Assembly: GCA_025331445.1 (NCBI GenBank)
Contig: JAIWNE010000137.1
Span: 1 to 64,000 of the forward strand
DNA from: Blakeslea trispora
Lineage: Eukaryota; Mucoromycota; Mucoromycetes; Mucorales; Choanephoraceae
DNA: 64,000 nucleotides
Reading direction: 5' to 3'
Made by a program: the position numbers and the translations under genes. Shown here piece after piece: positions 23,727-35,165 of this stretch. The notes under the pieces were generated by a model. That model did no database searches and had not been told where the DNA came from. It worked only from the letters and a program-made list of their open reading frames with translations. How positions within the stretch are numbered: the first letter of the stretch is position 1; every line of letters starts with the position of its first letter.

Positions 23727-24172
23727 AATTAATGGAAACGCAAAGAACAAGAATCAGAAGAGCGCAGAAGCACCTGACAACGACCAAGCAAACGATAGTA
23801 GTGAGACTAGTCTAGATTTGACATGAATACATTATATCATTGTTTATATAAACTGGTGAGAGATTTTCTTTTGCTGTGTATGCTAACGCTTACCTTTTCG
23901 CAAAGTATAAAAACGAGCTAGTTGATTTGAGTAGACTTTCTATACAACCCGCTGTAACCATACGTTAAAAAATCTACAATGAATGTGTTTCACTTCTCAA
24001 AAACTTCAAGCAATTGCAGCCAGTAGCCAAGTCAAGACTAAAGTAAGCTTTTGCCAAAAAAAAACAGCATTCTTACTGGGGCTTTCTTCATTGTTCTCCT
24101 TCTGTTATCCATTTTCATAGTGTTCTTCTGTCAAGTTGCCTGAATACAATATCAGTAGATTTTCGAGAAGAT
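23727..24172. other. Intergenic, no gene seen
   Basis: No coding signal is recognised; 5' flank of the next broken gene. Confidence 0.5.
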
Positions 24173-25658
24173 ATGAAAAGAATCATTGATTTAAATCAAC
24201 TTGAAACTATTCTCAACTCTAAGCCTATACCTTCATTCTCGAATTACTCGACTCGTCAATGGGATCAACTAAAGGAAACTCTAAGAGAAGTAAGAGGGTA
24301 TAATTTACAACAATATCAAACCTTTGTTGATAGCCCTCTTTTTTCTCTCTCTTTCTCTCTACTGCATTAGACATACAAAGCTGGTGGCAAAAAAAAAGCC
24401 TTAGAAAATTTGTGGCAAAAGAGCGTTCCAAGATATATGAAGATGATCTTGAGACTGCAAAGGCATTCGAATGAATGATCCTGGATACATACAACATAAT
24501 GTAACATTTTATGTTCCTATTGTAAATCTGAATCTGACTTAACATAATGCTTAGACTTGATTCCATTTCCTACAAAAACTGGCACAAAGAAGATTTGCAT
24601 GAAGAAGATTTTGGCTCCTACTGGAAAGCTGTACTTGATGTGTTGTTTAGAGGAACAGGTATCTCACTTGTTAGGTAAAGGACAAGACAGAAAGACAGAA
24701 AACACAAGAAAGACTCATTGTCTATAGAGGAGAAGCATGCTGTCAAGCGACCAAGTATGAGCGACAGATTAACGAATACGAGTATGGCAGTACTTCAAAT
24801 AATATCTTTGGAAGAAAGCTTGACTTGATCATCAAAAGTGACATTTTCGATGACAAAAACATAAAAAAGAAAAATCGATAATTTATCTGTTAAGTCAAGA
24901 TGAGTTAAACAAGATTAATTATTTTTTTCAAACAAGATTAAAGAGAGGGTTTTATTCAGTGTAGAATGAGATTGTCAATATAAATCGAGCTTAGTGACAC
25001 AAAGTAGAATTGTGTCTTAAATAAATGTCTTGATTTAATGATGCATCTAGCTTACGCTACATCAATCGAATTAAGCTCTGTTGAGATAAAACCCATAAAT
25101 GTATCAGAAGACGCCGAAGCCATCCAACTCAACAAAAACATAAGAGTCAACAAGAGCATATTGCACAACACTTTCTTGCATACAGGAGACAAGGCTAAAG
25201 GGTATCATGTATTAGGCTTGGATGTCATAGGTAAGTAGATACTGCTTGATTTTGATGATGATTAACAGAAAAAAAAAAGGTCTTTCTGCTTTCGCTTATG
25301 TCTTGTTTCAATTCCAAGATATTGTGGTTGCAGTGAAGACTGATGAAGAAAATATGCTCCTTCCTGTAGATGATGATGATCTTGAAGAATTCGTAATGGG
25401 AAATACATTAGAGCAATTGTTGAATTTCAAGGTAAGCCAAGCATTATCAAATGTTGTGAAATCCTTTTTTATTGTTTTTTTTTTGTTTAGAGCTCTATAC
25501 TTGAACCTGTTGACGAGATCAACAAAGCATTAAGAAAATACAAACGATTAAGACTCTCAAGCAAAACTAGTTGTGTGACTACACCTCGCTTGCAATCACC
25601 ATTCAGTTTCCCAAAAGACACATTCTACACCCCAAAAAGTAATCGAATAAAGAATTAG
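24173..25658 (+). pseudogene. Broken multi-exon gene of an unnamed, probably mucoralean, family
   Basis: Start MKRIIDLNQLETILNSK. GT-AG introns are visible at about 24290-24370 and 24519-24555, and later around 25229-25270 and 25432-25490. Conserved-looking parts are KERSKIYEDDLETAKAFE followed by a TGA where Trp would fit, EDFGSYWKAVLDVLF, YGSTSNNIFGRKLDLIIKSD, SIELSSVEIKP, NKNIRVNKSIL and DIVVAVKTDEENMLLPVDD. I recall similar multicopy hypothetical proteins in Mucorales, but no function is known to me. A 186-base insertion at 24879 splits it, and a further frame change is needed at the junction. Confidence 0.6.
24879..25064 (-). mobile_element. Short solo-LTR-like insertion, 186 bases, family a
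   Basis: Flanked by a perfect 5-base duplication ATCGA (24874-24878 and 25065-25069). Read on the minus strand it begins TGATGTAGCG and ends TTAACAGATAAATTA. The same unit, in plus orientation, occupies 31930-32525 once a 406-base insertion and its duplicated AAGA are removed, again 186 bases. This length match fixes the ends of both copies. Confidence 0.85.
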
Positions 25659-26345
25659 TCACAAGTAATGCCAAAAAAAAATTTCATAGATGCGATTTCC
25701 TTATCAGTTTGATTTGGCTTGTATGAAAAAGTTTTCGTTTGTGTTTATGTCAGTTGCAAAAAAAAAACTTCGAATGGGAATATCAGTTCGTTGACTACCC
25801 TGAGTAAGAAACAACAAAGCTGTATCAGACAAAGCAAAGTTGCCGCTATACCGGTGGCGTTAGTCACAGCCTGGGAGGGCTGTCAAGTCCAACAGAACTG
25901 AGCTGAACGACCCATGACTTGTCTTGTCGAATCCCACAACAAGCGATGAGTTTTTTCACCTTGCGGTAAAGTTTCTGTCTTCCAAGATGCAGGAGTAAGA
26001 AGCTGGTTGATTTTGTTTTAATAGAAAAAAAAAGCAAAGAAAAAAATTGGCCAATGGGACTTGGGTTAAGTCTATTGACGGTGCGTTTTCGCATATACGT
26101 GACAGTTTACAAATGAGGTTTGTTTGGTGACAGATTGATTTCTGTCTTTATAATAAAATTTAGAGAAAATGTGATTGTTGGTTAAGGATATGAAATGCGA
26201 AAAAGCAAGAAATAAGAAAAGTTATGAAATGTCTTAGGCAATAGATTGCATGCATATTTATACATCACTCAATCGTTTGACTAGATCAAGGAAATAGGTT
26301 GTGCTTGAGAAGTCGGCATTGCAATAGGGTCATTTTGTGACTGAA
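25659..26345. other. Intergenic, no gene seen
   Basis: AT-rich with short A runs; separates the broken gene from the 3' end of the minus-strand Helitron half. Confidence 0.5.
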
Positions 26346-28440
26346 TCAAATCAGGTTGATAATGGATATTGAAGGTTTATTATATAAAGGATCATGGTAG
26401 CTAGTAAATGAGATATATCTACCATTAGTATGATTAGATATATCTGTAAAAATGTTATCGATGAACGATTGATACTTGGTTGTGCTATTTAAAGTATTTT
26501 TCAGATTATGTATCAGTCCATAACGACTAAATAATTCGGCAAAGGGATTTTGCTCATCATCAAAATGAGAGTTAAAATCTCCTGCAATTATCTTGTAATT
26601 CGAACTAATGATTAGCAACTTTTCGATTTCTTCCAAAGCTCTCGTTTGACTGAATTTAGGAGACCGATATATCGATGCGATTAGAATGTCGTTCATAACA
26701 AAGGCAGCAATGGACATTTTATGACCGAGGTGGTCTATTATCAGTTCCTCAATTTTTTTCGGTGACAGCAGAAGTTTCAAGAAGAGAAGCCTTTACGAAA
26801 CAGATGCTACCATTTGCTCTAGGAATATTGCCCTCTACATCCACTCTTGATACTTGATGATAGCCAGGTATTTGTATCGTTTGATTCGCAGTAGTCCTTG
26901 TTTCGGCGAACAAAAGAAAATCAGACCCCATATACGCTGGATCATTTATAAGCTGATCTACATGTGCATTGAGACTCTGTACATTATGGAACATCAATTG
27001 ATATGCATGAGTATTACTGCTGTACAAGTTGCTGAATTTAGTCTGCAACGAGACTGTAGCCTGTCTTGTTAATTCAATAGCTATTGCATCAGTATTTTTT
27101 GGAGGCTGTGGAGCAACAAATCGGTAACCAATGAGGTAAAGTCCTAAAGAAGTAGCTCTAGAGCATGCTACATACAGGAGGGATCTACTCAATGATCTTC
27201 CGTTCAAGCTGATGACAACATTGTCATATGTTGATCCTTGGCTTTTATGGATGGTCATAGCTTCTGACACAGTAAGAGGAAACTGCGTTCTCTTGACAGA
27301 CAGGGAGCTGTTCATACGTCTTTTTACTACTAATGTCACAGGATCAATTGGAGTCCAAGTTGGATCAATAGATCTGTCTGCATTATATAATCGTTCGTTC
27401 TGTAGTCTTCTATTTCTGTCGCTTCTTTCTTCATCTAACAATAACCAAATTCGAATTGCTTTGCGAACTTGTTCACTTTGACCAGGAGGCTTATAATAAC
27501 CATACATGATTTTTTTAGAGTACCAGTTGTGCCATCACTGGTGTCGATGTTGTTGGTTATCATATAGCGAGCATCAACCTTCAGTGTTAAGACTTTGCTT
27601 AATCCCATAGTTTTGTGAGCTGATATGTCTGTGTTACGCATATAAGCTAACAGGCTTTGTCTTGCCAAGTTACTGCTACTATTTCCAACTATTCTATCAA
27701 AACATAGCGACTCAATAACCTCAGTATTTAAAGTTGCTAAAACAGCCTCATTGCAAGCAGTAACTACATTGTTTGTTGAGTATAGCTGAACCAACTTATT
27801 CTCTCTTGAATTCTGATCTGGCGGAAAATGTTCTTTTGGTAAAGATTTCGATATCATCACTTGTCTTTACTCCTAAAGCCATGTTGTTCAGTGCAGTAGC
27901 AAATAAAGCATCGTCCCTCTGTCGCATAATTTCAATGAGTTTAAATACTTTAAATGAACTCCAAAGAGCTTGAACTCTTAGTAAAAGAAGTAAAAGCTCG
28001 TTTGTATGAGTTCATTTAGCGTATATAGGGGATCCCATAACTGAAGGAAGCTGCAAGAAATCACCAAATAAAGTCACCTGAAGACCGCCAAAAGGTTTCT
28101 TAGAATCAAACACGTCTTTAAGCCTCCTATCTATCCAAGGAAAAAAACTCGGCTAGATACCATGCTAATTGAGTTGAAGTCGCGATGTGGATCTTCATCA
28201 TAGTATCGGACAAGAGCTTGGTACAACGTTTTGATCAGCATACTTTTTTCCAGTTCCTGCTCCACCAGTAACAAAGAGATTCAAAGATTCAGGCTTCTTG
28301 TTGTTGTTGTTGTTGTTTCGATTATGACGAACATGATTAATAACATGATTGAGAAAAGCTCTTTGCTTTGGATTGACTTTAGTGTTTGGAAAAGATAGTT
28401 GTTTAATAGATTTGGTGTGGAAGAAAACAAGGGATAGATT
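26346..28440 (-). pseudogene. Helitron helicase fused to endonuclease domain, 5'-decayed
   Basis: Minus strand. Near 28400-28260: LNLFVTGGAGTGK, a Walker A that then shifts frame. Near 28150-28030: a decayed LFGDFLQLPSVMGSP block. From 27860: ALNNMALG-type and CNEAVLATLN blocks; 27507-26749 carries PVTLVVKRR, FPLTVSEAMTIHKSQGSTYDN and VACSRATSLGLYLIG, the last Pif1 motifs. Without a stop the same frame continues into an endonuclease/exonuclease/phosphatase domain (QLMFHNVQSLNAHVDQL... IIAGDFNSHFDDEQNP... STTKYQSFIDNIF), with one frameshift near 26765. The helicase-endonuclease fusion is the hallmark of Helentron-type Helitrons. Confidence 0.8.
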
Positions 28441-28755
28441 GTGTGAGAATTTGTGTAGACTTTTAGTTATGAAAAATAGAAGAAGGAACGAATAATCTAA
28501 TAAACTTAATGCCTATCCCTATCCCTATATATTTAAAATAATATGGTCCTGTAAAAAAGTTACTGTTTGCAGTCACATTTCAGCCGATATTAATGAGCTT
28601 TGAACAGTGACAAATTATGAGCGTTAAGTCAGCTGGGAGGGGGGTTCAAAGGGAGGAGGGTTGTCCCTCCCCCTCACACAAAGCCAGACAATCAATTTAA
28701 TATTTTTTTCTGTTTTCTATACATTCACTTAAAACAAACTAAAATAACTAAAGAA
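28441..28755. other. Spacer between two opposed Helitron halves
   Basis: Contains CCCTATCCCTAT-like repeats near 28510 and a purine-rich GGGAGGGGGGTTCAAAGGGAGG tract near 28637. It could hold a Helitron terminus or a shared promoter; no gene is seen. Confidence 0.45.
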
Positions 28756-30416
28756 TTTGTCCTCATTGCAACAAACCTGGCCATGTACGTCGTACTCATC
28801 GCGACTGTGATGCAAATTTGCAACGTAAATGTTCAAGCTGTGGACAAGAAGGCCATCGATTCAACACGCATCATGCTTGCCCAAACAATCCTGCAGTTTC
28901 AAGTTTGAATCAAGATAGCACCCAGACTCCATCCAATAGTACCGATGCTACATCTCTTCCCAATGAAACTGGCACCCGAGAAAACCAAGATGGTGCGAAC
29001 CAATACGTATGCAACTCTTGCGGAAGTTCCACTCATCGTCGCAGAACCAACCGGAGTTGTCCTTTTTATCAAAACAACTCACTAATGGCTGCCAGAGATA
29101 TATCCAAAGTTCCTACCGAAAGAGACGACTTAGGTATGATGGATGTTGTTTGTGTTGAGTGTAATGCCTTAATGTGGATTGAGGAGCGTACTTCAGACTC
29201 GAGCAAAATCCATCCCAATATTCATTAGTGCTGTTGTAGTGGATCTGCTATCATTGAGCCTTTGAGTGCAACACTACCTGTTTTGGTTTCTTTGTTGACA
29301 GGTCGTGATCAAAGATCGATTGAATTTAGAAGCAATATTAGATCTTACAACAGTTCTCTTAGCTTTGCTTCATTGGGCGTAAAGCTTGATTTGAGCCTTG
29401 CAAACATGAGATCTGGAAGCTATACATTTCGTATACAAGGTAGTCCTTATCATCTGATTGGACCTGCCCTTCCTGAGAATGGAGCAACTCCTAAATTTGC
29501 TCAAATATATATTCATGACTCAGCTAATGAGCTTCAAAATCGAGCATCCAGCTTTCCTAATATGAATCTGGATACACTTGAACAACTTCAAGAGATGATG
29601 CATTCAATGAATCCGTTTGTTGAGTTGTATAAGAATATGATCCAAATTGCTGAAGAACAACGTGATAATGGTGTCCCTTCAAGTGCCAGTAACAATGGCA
29701 TTAATGAATTGATTGAGGTTAAGATGATCTTTCGTGCTGAGGGCTTACCTGATAGAAGACGTTACAACAGGCCAACTGGGGATTCCGAAATAGGAGTGAT
29801 TATAGTTGGTGGTGAAGGATCTTCTAATAATATGGCTACTTCAAATCAAGATGTGGTTGTTCAGTCGAAAGGCGATGGCTCTCTCACTAGAATAAATAAA
29901 ACCAATCAGTTTTATGATCCTCTTCACTACGTTCTGTTACATCCTGACGGTATGGCTGCCTGGAATATTGAAACTAAGAGTCTTAATGCTCCACACAATA
30001 AAGTATCAGCTATGGCATACTATAGTTCTCGCCTAATGGTCAGATCTAACACTGGAAATCTTCTTCATCTTTTTGGTAAAATATTCCATCAGTATGTTGT
30101 CGATATGTATGCAAAAATGGAACAAGGTCGATTGTCATTTATCCGTCATCATCAAGAACAATTAAGATCTGAATTGCACCAAGGTTTAGAAAATGCTTTG
30201 AACAGTAATGATGAGGCAACTTCCTTAGAACAAATAGGGCAAAAAATCATCTTGCCTTCTTCTTTTGTCGGTGGGCCTAGACACATGCATCAAAACTATC
30301 AAGATGCTATGAGTATAGTTCGACGTTTTGGCAAGCCTGATCTATTTATCACTGTAACATGTAATCCTGCTTGGCCCGAAATTCAACGTGAGCTTCAACA
30401 TGGACAAAAAGCATCT
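28756..30416 (+). pseudogene. Helitron N-terminal half: zinc knuckles and Helitron-like N domain
   Basis: Three knuckles of the form CxxCxxxGHxRxTHxxC open the frame (near 28757-28880 and 29008-29060). A TAG at 29226-29228 sits just before CCCSGSA. From there a long frame gives the Helitron-like N-terminal domain: RSGSYTFRIQGSPYHLIGPALP, YIHDSANEL, YDPLHYVLLHPDG, MVRSNTGNLLHLFGKIFHQYVVD, GPRHMHQNYQDAMSIVRRFGKPDLF and ITVTCNPAWPEIQREL. Coding is cut at 30416 by the insertion that follows, so the Rep nuclease and helicase parts are absent. No good ATG was found; the N-terminal end may be spliced or lost. Confidence 0.8.
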
Positions 30417-31425
30417 TGTTGTGAGTGTTAGAGTAGAAACAGCGAAATCCTTTAGAACTCGTATATGTTTTATTAGAGAAAGATAATATGTCGTCTATAG
30501 CTATGGATTATCTAGGTATTTATATCCTTTAGGTCGGATAAACTGATTCTATCATCTAGAGATGATCAGGGAACCTATTTTAATATCGAGGATACGGAAC
30601 TCTATATCATTGACCATGTCTCAGGTATTCAGTCTACTCAGCTCTCAGGTCATAGCTGATCTGAGATGGTAAGATAGAAAAAAATTGTTTTAATAAATTC
30701 TTTAGCACTATCTTGTCATTTTCATTGTCACATCAATTCTGATTCGATATAGCTGATATCAATAGTTTATCAACATCGATAAGGCCTGAGTCCCAAGAGC
30801 CAATTGGTCTATTTGATAGATGATCCAATTTGTCTCTCAAGTTAGCTTCATATTAGAATCGATCTCTAAAGGATAGATAGATGAAGTAGACATTGATCTA
30901 TTACGGTTACTCTAGTTCTATTCTAAACTCTATGTCCAGATATAGCATGTGTAATAAAATAAAAAAAATATCAAAAAAGAAAACACTAAGTCGACTAGAA
31001 TGATCTTTATTTCCAAAGTAGTCTAAAGCTTCTATCTTAATTCACTAAAGACTATTTATATGATTTTGTTACGTGCCTGAAGTGGAGTGATCATATTATT
31101 TCCGATAGTTCCTGAGCATAATCTTATATTGTTTATAGTAATTACAGTAATAACTATTATTCCTATTTTCTCTGTTATTCTCTCTATAATATCATGTTAA
31201 GCTTATCTAAGTGTTCTATATCCATTGGTATGTAAATAGCTATCCAAAGATGGTATATGACTCAGTAATGGAATAACTAACTTCTATAGGTTTAGACCTG
31301 AAAGGTATGTATGGATATATGTAGTAATAGATCAATTATATTTAGGCATTCTACTACAGCATGTATATTAATACTTCGTATCATTTATTTCGTAATCAGT
31401 ATATAGATTCTTAATGTTCACAACA
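30417..31425. mobile_element. Probable solo LTR, interrupted by a second element
   Basis: Begins TGTTGTGAGTG and ends near GTTCACAACA, giving a TGTTGTGA inverted end. The left flank is Helitron coding sequence and the right flank is LINE coding sequence, so it does not sit in a simple target; CATCT/CATCA is an imperfect duplication. It is itself split by the 409-base element at 30950-31358. Without that, about 595 bases remain. Confidence 0.5.
30950..31358. mobile_element. Solo-LTR-like insertion, 409 bases, family D copy 1
   Basis: Perfect 5-base duplication GCATG (30945-30949 and 31359-31363). Begins TGTAATAAAAT and ends CATTCTACTACA, the TGT...ACA form of LTRs. Partial copies of the same family are at 42135-42355 and 47661-47996. 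Confidence 0.85.
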
Positions 31426-31979
31426 TCAATGATGGGCAAGTAGAAATCACTCTACATGGAATGAAGCCAATCGTCCAACAATTTTATCAGACTCTCTATA
31501 CAGCGGAGGAAGTACCCTTGACAAACATTGATGATTACCTGACTAATATTTCTTTTACCCGTCAAGCATCTCCTAAAGCAATTTTGAGATTGACAGACCC
31601 AATCACTATGGAAGACCTTCGGGATCAAATCGCTCGTAGTCCTCGACAAAATAACCCTGGTAGTGATGGTTTGGGATATCCCTACCTGCAGATGTTGTTT
31701 GACATAAATGAACTCCACCCATTAATCCTTCTAGTCTACAACGACGCTCTAACAAAAGGGATATTCCCTTCCTCTTAGGAGAACATCCGTGTGAGATTGT
31801 TGCCGAAGAAAGGGGATCTCAACGATCTCAAAAACTGGCGCCCTATATCACTGATCAACTGTGATGGCAAGACATTCACTAGGATTCTCACTCAACGCTT
31901 AGGTCTCATCTTGGCGAGAGTAATCAACCTGATGTATCGTAAGCTGGATGCATCATTAAATCAAGACATTTATTTAAGA

Positions 31980-32385
31980 TGATTTGTGGTTCAAAGTTTT
32001 ATTTAAAATACAGTTACCAACTGGATAAAAGTTGTAGGTTAAAACATAAAATATAAGAATAAGTGGTTAATAATACTAACCAAATTGTTGGTAATGAGTT
32101 AATTGATATAAGTAAAGTTAGAAGTATTTAAATTGAAATAGAATGTGAGGAAGAGAAAAAAACAAGATGTGTGAGGAAGAGAAAAAAAACAAGATGTGTG
32201 AGGAAGAGAAAAAAAACAAGATGTGTGAGGAAGAGAAAAAAAACAAGATGTGTGAGGAAGAGGGTTGTTGTGGTTTTATATGATTTGAGGTAAATGGTGT
32301 AGCATAACACAATAGGTATGTTTTACCATTGTAGGAAGACAGTCATAATAATGCGTTTCAATTAAAATCAGGGCACCACAGAACA
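31980..32385. mobile_element. Nested TG...CA insertion, 406 bases
   Basis: The empty site is seen in the 24.9 kb copy of family a. Relative to that copy this one has 406 extra bases plus a duplicated AAGA (31976-31979 and 32386-32389). Ends are TGATTTGTGGT and ACCACAGAACA, an imperfect 11-base inverted repeat. It contains the 27-base tandem repeat at 32144-32262. Confidence 0.85.
32144..32262. repeat. 27-base tandem repeat, about 4.4 units
   Basis: Unit TGTGAGGAAGAGAAAAAAAA followed by CAAGATG, repeated nearly perfectly inside the 406-base nested element. Confidence 0.93.
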
Positions 32386-33031
32386 AAGACACAATTCTAC
32401 TTTGTGTCACCAAGCTCGATTTATATTGACAATCTCATTCTACACTGAATAAAACCCTCTCTTTAATCTTGTTTGAAAAAAATAATTAATCTTGTTTAAC
32501 TCATCTTGACTTAACAGATAAATCACAACTTTGATCAAAAAGGATTTCTCCAAGAAAGGTTTATAAGTGACAATGGGCTGCTTGTTCATCTCATTCTTCA
32601 ACAATCTAGATTTCACAAGACAGAAGGTGTAGGCCTATTGTTAGATCAGGAAAAAGCCTATGACAGGGTATACCCTCAATATCTTTTCAAAGTAATGGAA
32701 AAATTTGCATTCCCACCTACTGTAATCCACTGTATAGAAAAGCTGTTTTTCGGCAATCGGGTGAGCATCAATGTCAATGGATACTTTACCAAGGCGGTCA
32801 TTCAGACCAGAGGTCTTCGACAGGGCAATCCGCTATCCCCTCTCCTCTTCAACCTGGTTCTAGAACCTCTGCATCTCTCCATTCAGCAAGACCAACTATA
32901 CAAAGGCTATATTCACCACATGGCAAATGCCAAACAACAGATTAAATGCTTAGCATACGCCGATGATATCTGCACCTTCATTCAGGACCCCTCTGACTAT
33001 CACCGCTTGACCTACCATCCGCATAGGTATG

Positions 33032-33539
33032 TGTAGATATTTGTGTGTGAGAGAATAAAGGAAAAACAAGAAAGTACTTTGATAATCTCTTTATTCTTAA
33101 AAAGTGGAATAATGTTTCTAAACTAAATAATACAGTGGTTTTTATACAATTTCTAAAGTCTGTGTCTACTCGAATGTGAATGGATTTTACTAATCCTTAT
33201 TCTCATAAAATATAAGGGAAATAATCTTTATATGACGGTTGAGGTCTTCTTCCAGTGTTCTACCATTGTCCTGTATTTTTACCGTTCCTGAATACAGTTG
33301 GATTAGGACTTTAAATCTGGGATGACTTGATTTGGAACTTGTGTAATTTTCTCTGTCCTTTTTCTTCTGAGTAAGCATTTACTGCTTACTTTGTCTTATG
33401 TGTATATTAGCTTTCCCTCTTTATATTATATTGAGCTTCTAGTAGTTTGAGTTGTATATCGTATTTCAAATAAGCGATTCTTTTATTTGATATCATCTTC
33501 AGTATCTACTTTTATTTATCATATGGTGAAATCACCACA
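33032..33539. mobile_element. Solo-LTR-like insertion, 508 bases
   Basis: Perfect 5-base duplication GTATG (33027-33031 and 33540-33544). Begins TGTAGATATTTG and ends GGTGAAATCACCACA. It shares GTACTTTGATAATC near its start and the ATCACCACA end with the element at 39793-40299, so the two are relatives. It interrupts the LINE reverse transcriptase shortly after YADD. Confidence 0.87.
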
Positions 33540-33649
33540 GTATGCCCAGGTGTCTAACGCCAAGTTCAATCAACACAAGACAGAAGACTTTTCACTCAAT
33601 GACAATCCCACACCGGAATGGTCTGACCTGTTTGAAAATCAGGCAATCT

Positions 33650-33928
33650 TGTGATATTCACGGTACAATTGATAACAATAATAAATCAATCAGACCCAAA
33701 AGAAAGTTGTCTTTAATCAATATACATTTTCTAGCTTTATTTATACTAAAGATGGATCCCGCATCTTAACTGAGTGTTTACCTTACGTTGGATCACAACG
33801 TACTTTCTGGTTATCTGTATAAGAACGTATCTCACTGTTAATCAATATGTCCATATATGTTAACGACGTGATGGCTAATCTGACTTCATAATTTGTTATT
33901 GTTCCTAAAAAGGATGTTGTATACCACA
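33650..33928. mobile_element. Solo-LTR-like insertion, 279 bases
   Basis: Perfect 5-base duplication AATCT (33645-33649 and 33929-33933). Begins TGTGATATTCACG and ends GTATACCACA. Third insertion in the LINE reverse transcriptase; coding resumes in frame on the far side. Confidence 0.83.
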
Positions 33929-35055
33929 AATCTCAACCTACCACCACAAATTCTCTCATAGACCTTTTAGATATTTAAGCTTCCAGATGGTATATAAGGA
34001 CAAACAAAGAAACACCGCATGGACTAATCTGCTGGAGAAGACTCTATCTTCGATTGCTCACTACTCTCAGCGTGGTTTATCACTAAGAGGTAGAGTAACC
34101 ATCCTCAACACGCTCATCCTTCCTAAAATATGGTATTGCCTTCGTCTACTTCGGGTCACCGATCGAATGTTACAACAGCTTCGGCAATCCTGCTATCATT
34201 TGTGTGGCGGAAGAATTCTCCTTTGATGTCCTTTAAACATCTATGCCTTCCTCCGTCGAAAGGTGGAGTGGGGCTTATTGATCCAGTAAAACAGTACCTT
34301 GTTCTGCAAATGAAATGGTTGTTGCAACTTTTCTTCCCCGAGTTTTCATCTTGCAAAAAAAGCCTTTTGCACCATATGTCTATAATGCAAGCTGTCTCAG
34401 ACAAACCGCTTCTTCCTTTCTTCGTTCCAGAATTTCGACATGACCCTCTTTGCCACACAACCTCCATCATCCCAACTATGTACAAGACAATTGATCATTT
34501 TGGAATTCAGTTTGAGTTTGACGAACTCCCTCTATCTACACTTCTCCTTTGCCCTCTACAATATATGTTCGAAGATCTACCTGCCAAGCATTGGTTGTAC
34601 CGGTACAAAACCATTCCTATATCTTCCTTTCTGGATGCCCGATTGGATCCGGGTCGCCTGACGGTACGCATCCCACGTACCTATCCAGCTTATCTTAGTC
34701 TGCTTGCTGGATTGTATCGCGACGTGTTCTACCACAAGACCATCAAGTTCAGACCATTTATGCTATCGTACTTAGGTGGGAACCTACCACCCTCTGACTC
34801 TCCACCATTGAATTGTCCTCTAGAGAAACAGCTTCGACAGCATCAACTTTAGAAGCCTTTCTCCTCTCGGACCTTCCGTATGTTGACACCTAGGGAAAAG
34901 GAGAACCCACCGACACCCATACCACAAAGCCTGCTCCGAGCCTTTTGGAAGATGCCAATCCTACTGCCAGTTCGTGATCTGGGCTATCGCACATTCAATA
35001 TCAAGCTACCTTCAGGTTCGGTCCTCTTCACTACGGCTCAAGCGGGTGAGCTGAT

Positions 35056-35165
35056 GGCCCAAAATTTGGGCCCTACAGCTCAATCGGTCTACTAACAAAT
35101 TGAATGGGCTAACATTCGTTTAGCCCAATTTAGTTTTGCAGTAAAATGGGCCATCGGCCCATTTT
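35056..35165. repeat. Cluster of three GGGCC/GGGCT-centred hairpins
   Basis: Within 110 bases lie GGCCCAAAATTTGGGCC (35056-35072), an arm pair ATTGAATGGGCTAA / TTTAGCCCAATT around 35099-35131, and AAAATGGGCC followed closely by GGCCCATTTT (35143-35165). They sit at the 3' end of the LINE frame. They may be ends of a small foldback element; no duplication was found. Confidence 0.7.

Larger units (their letters stand above)
31930..32525 (+). mobile_element. Family a insertion (186 bases) carrying a nested 406-base element
   Basis: Begins TGATGTATCG and ends AACAGATAAATCA, flanked by CAACC (31925-31929) and CAACT (32526-32530), a 4-of-5 duplication. Sequence outside the nested element matches 24879-25064 in inverted orientation. 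It lies inside the LINE reverse transcriptase, between the WRPIS and GFLQERF blocks. Confidence 0.82.
31426..35045 (+). pseudogene. Non-LTR (LINE) reverse transcriptase, 5'-truncated, split by insertions
   Basis: The frame opens in INDGQVEITLHGMKPIVQQFYQ. Reverse-transcriptase blocks follow: VRLLPKKGDLNDLKNWRPIS; GFLQERFISDN; LLLDQEKAYDRVYPQYL, carrying the first catalytic Asp; TRGLRQGNPLSPLLFNLVLE; CLAYADDICTFI, the YADD box; then GLSLRGRVTILNTLILPKIWY and PPSKGGVGLIDPVKQ thumb-type sequence. Three insertions (31930-32525, 33032-33539, 33650-33928) interrupt it. At each, the reading frame continues in phase if the insert and one copy of its 5-base duplication are discounted. A TAG at 31776-31778, a stop at 34850-34852 and loss of the 5' end make it inactive. 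Fungal LINEs use this enzyme for target-primed copying of their RNA. Confidence 0.87.

Noticed and set aside
28620..28680. G-rich tract as a CRISPR or G-quadruplex regulatory array
   Set aside because: No repeat-spacer organisation; a quadruplex is possible but nothing else supports a role.
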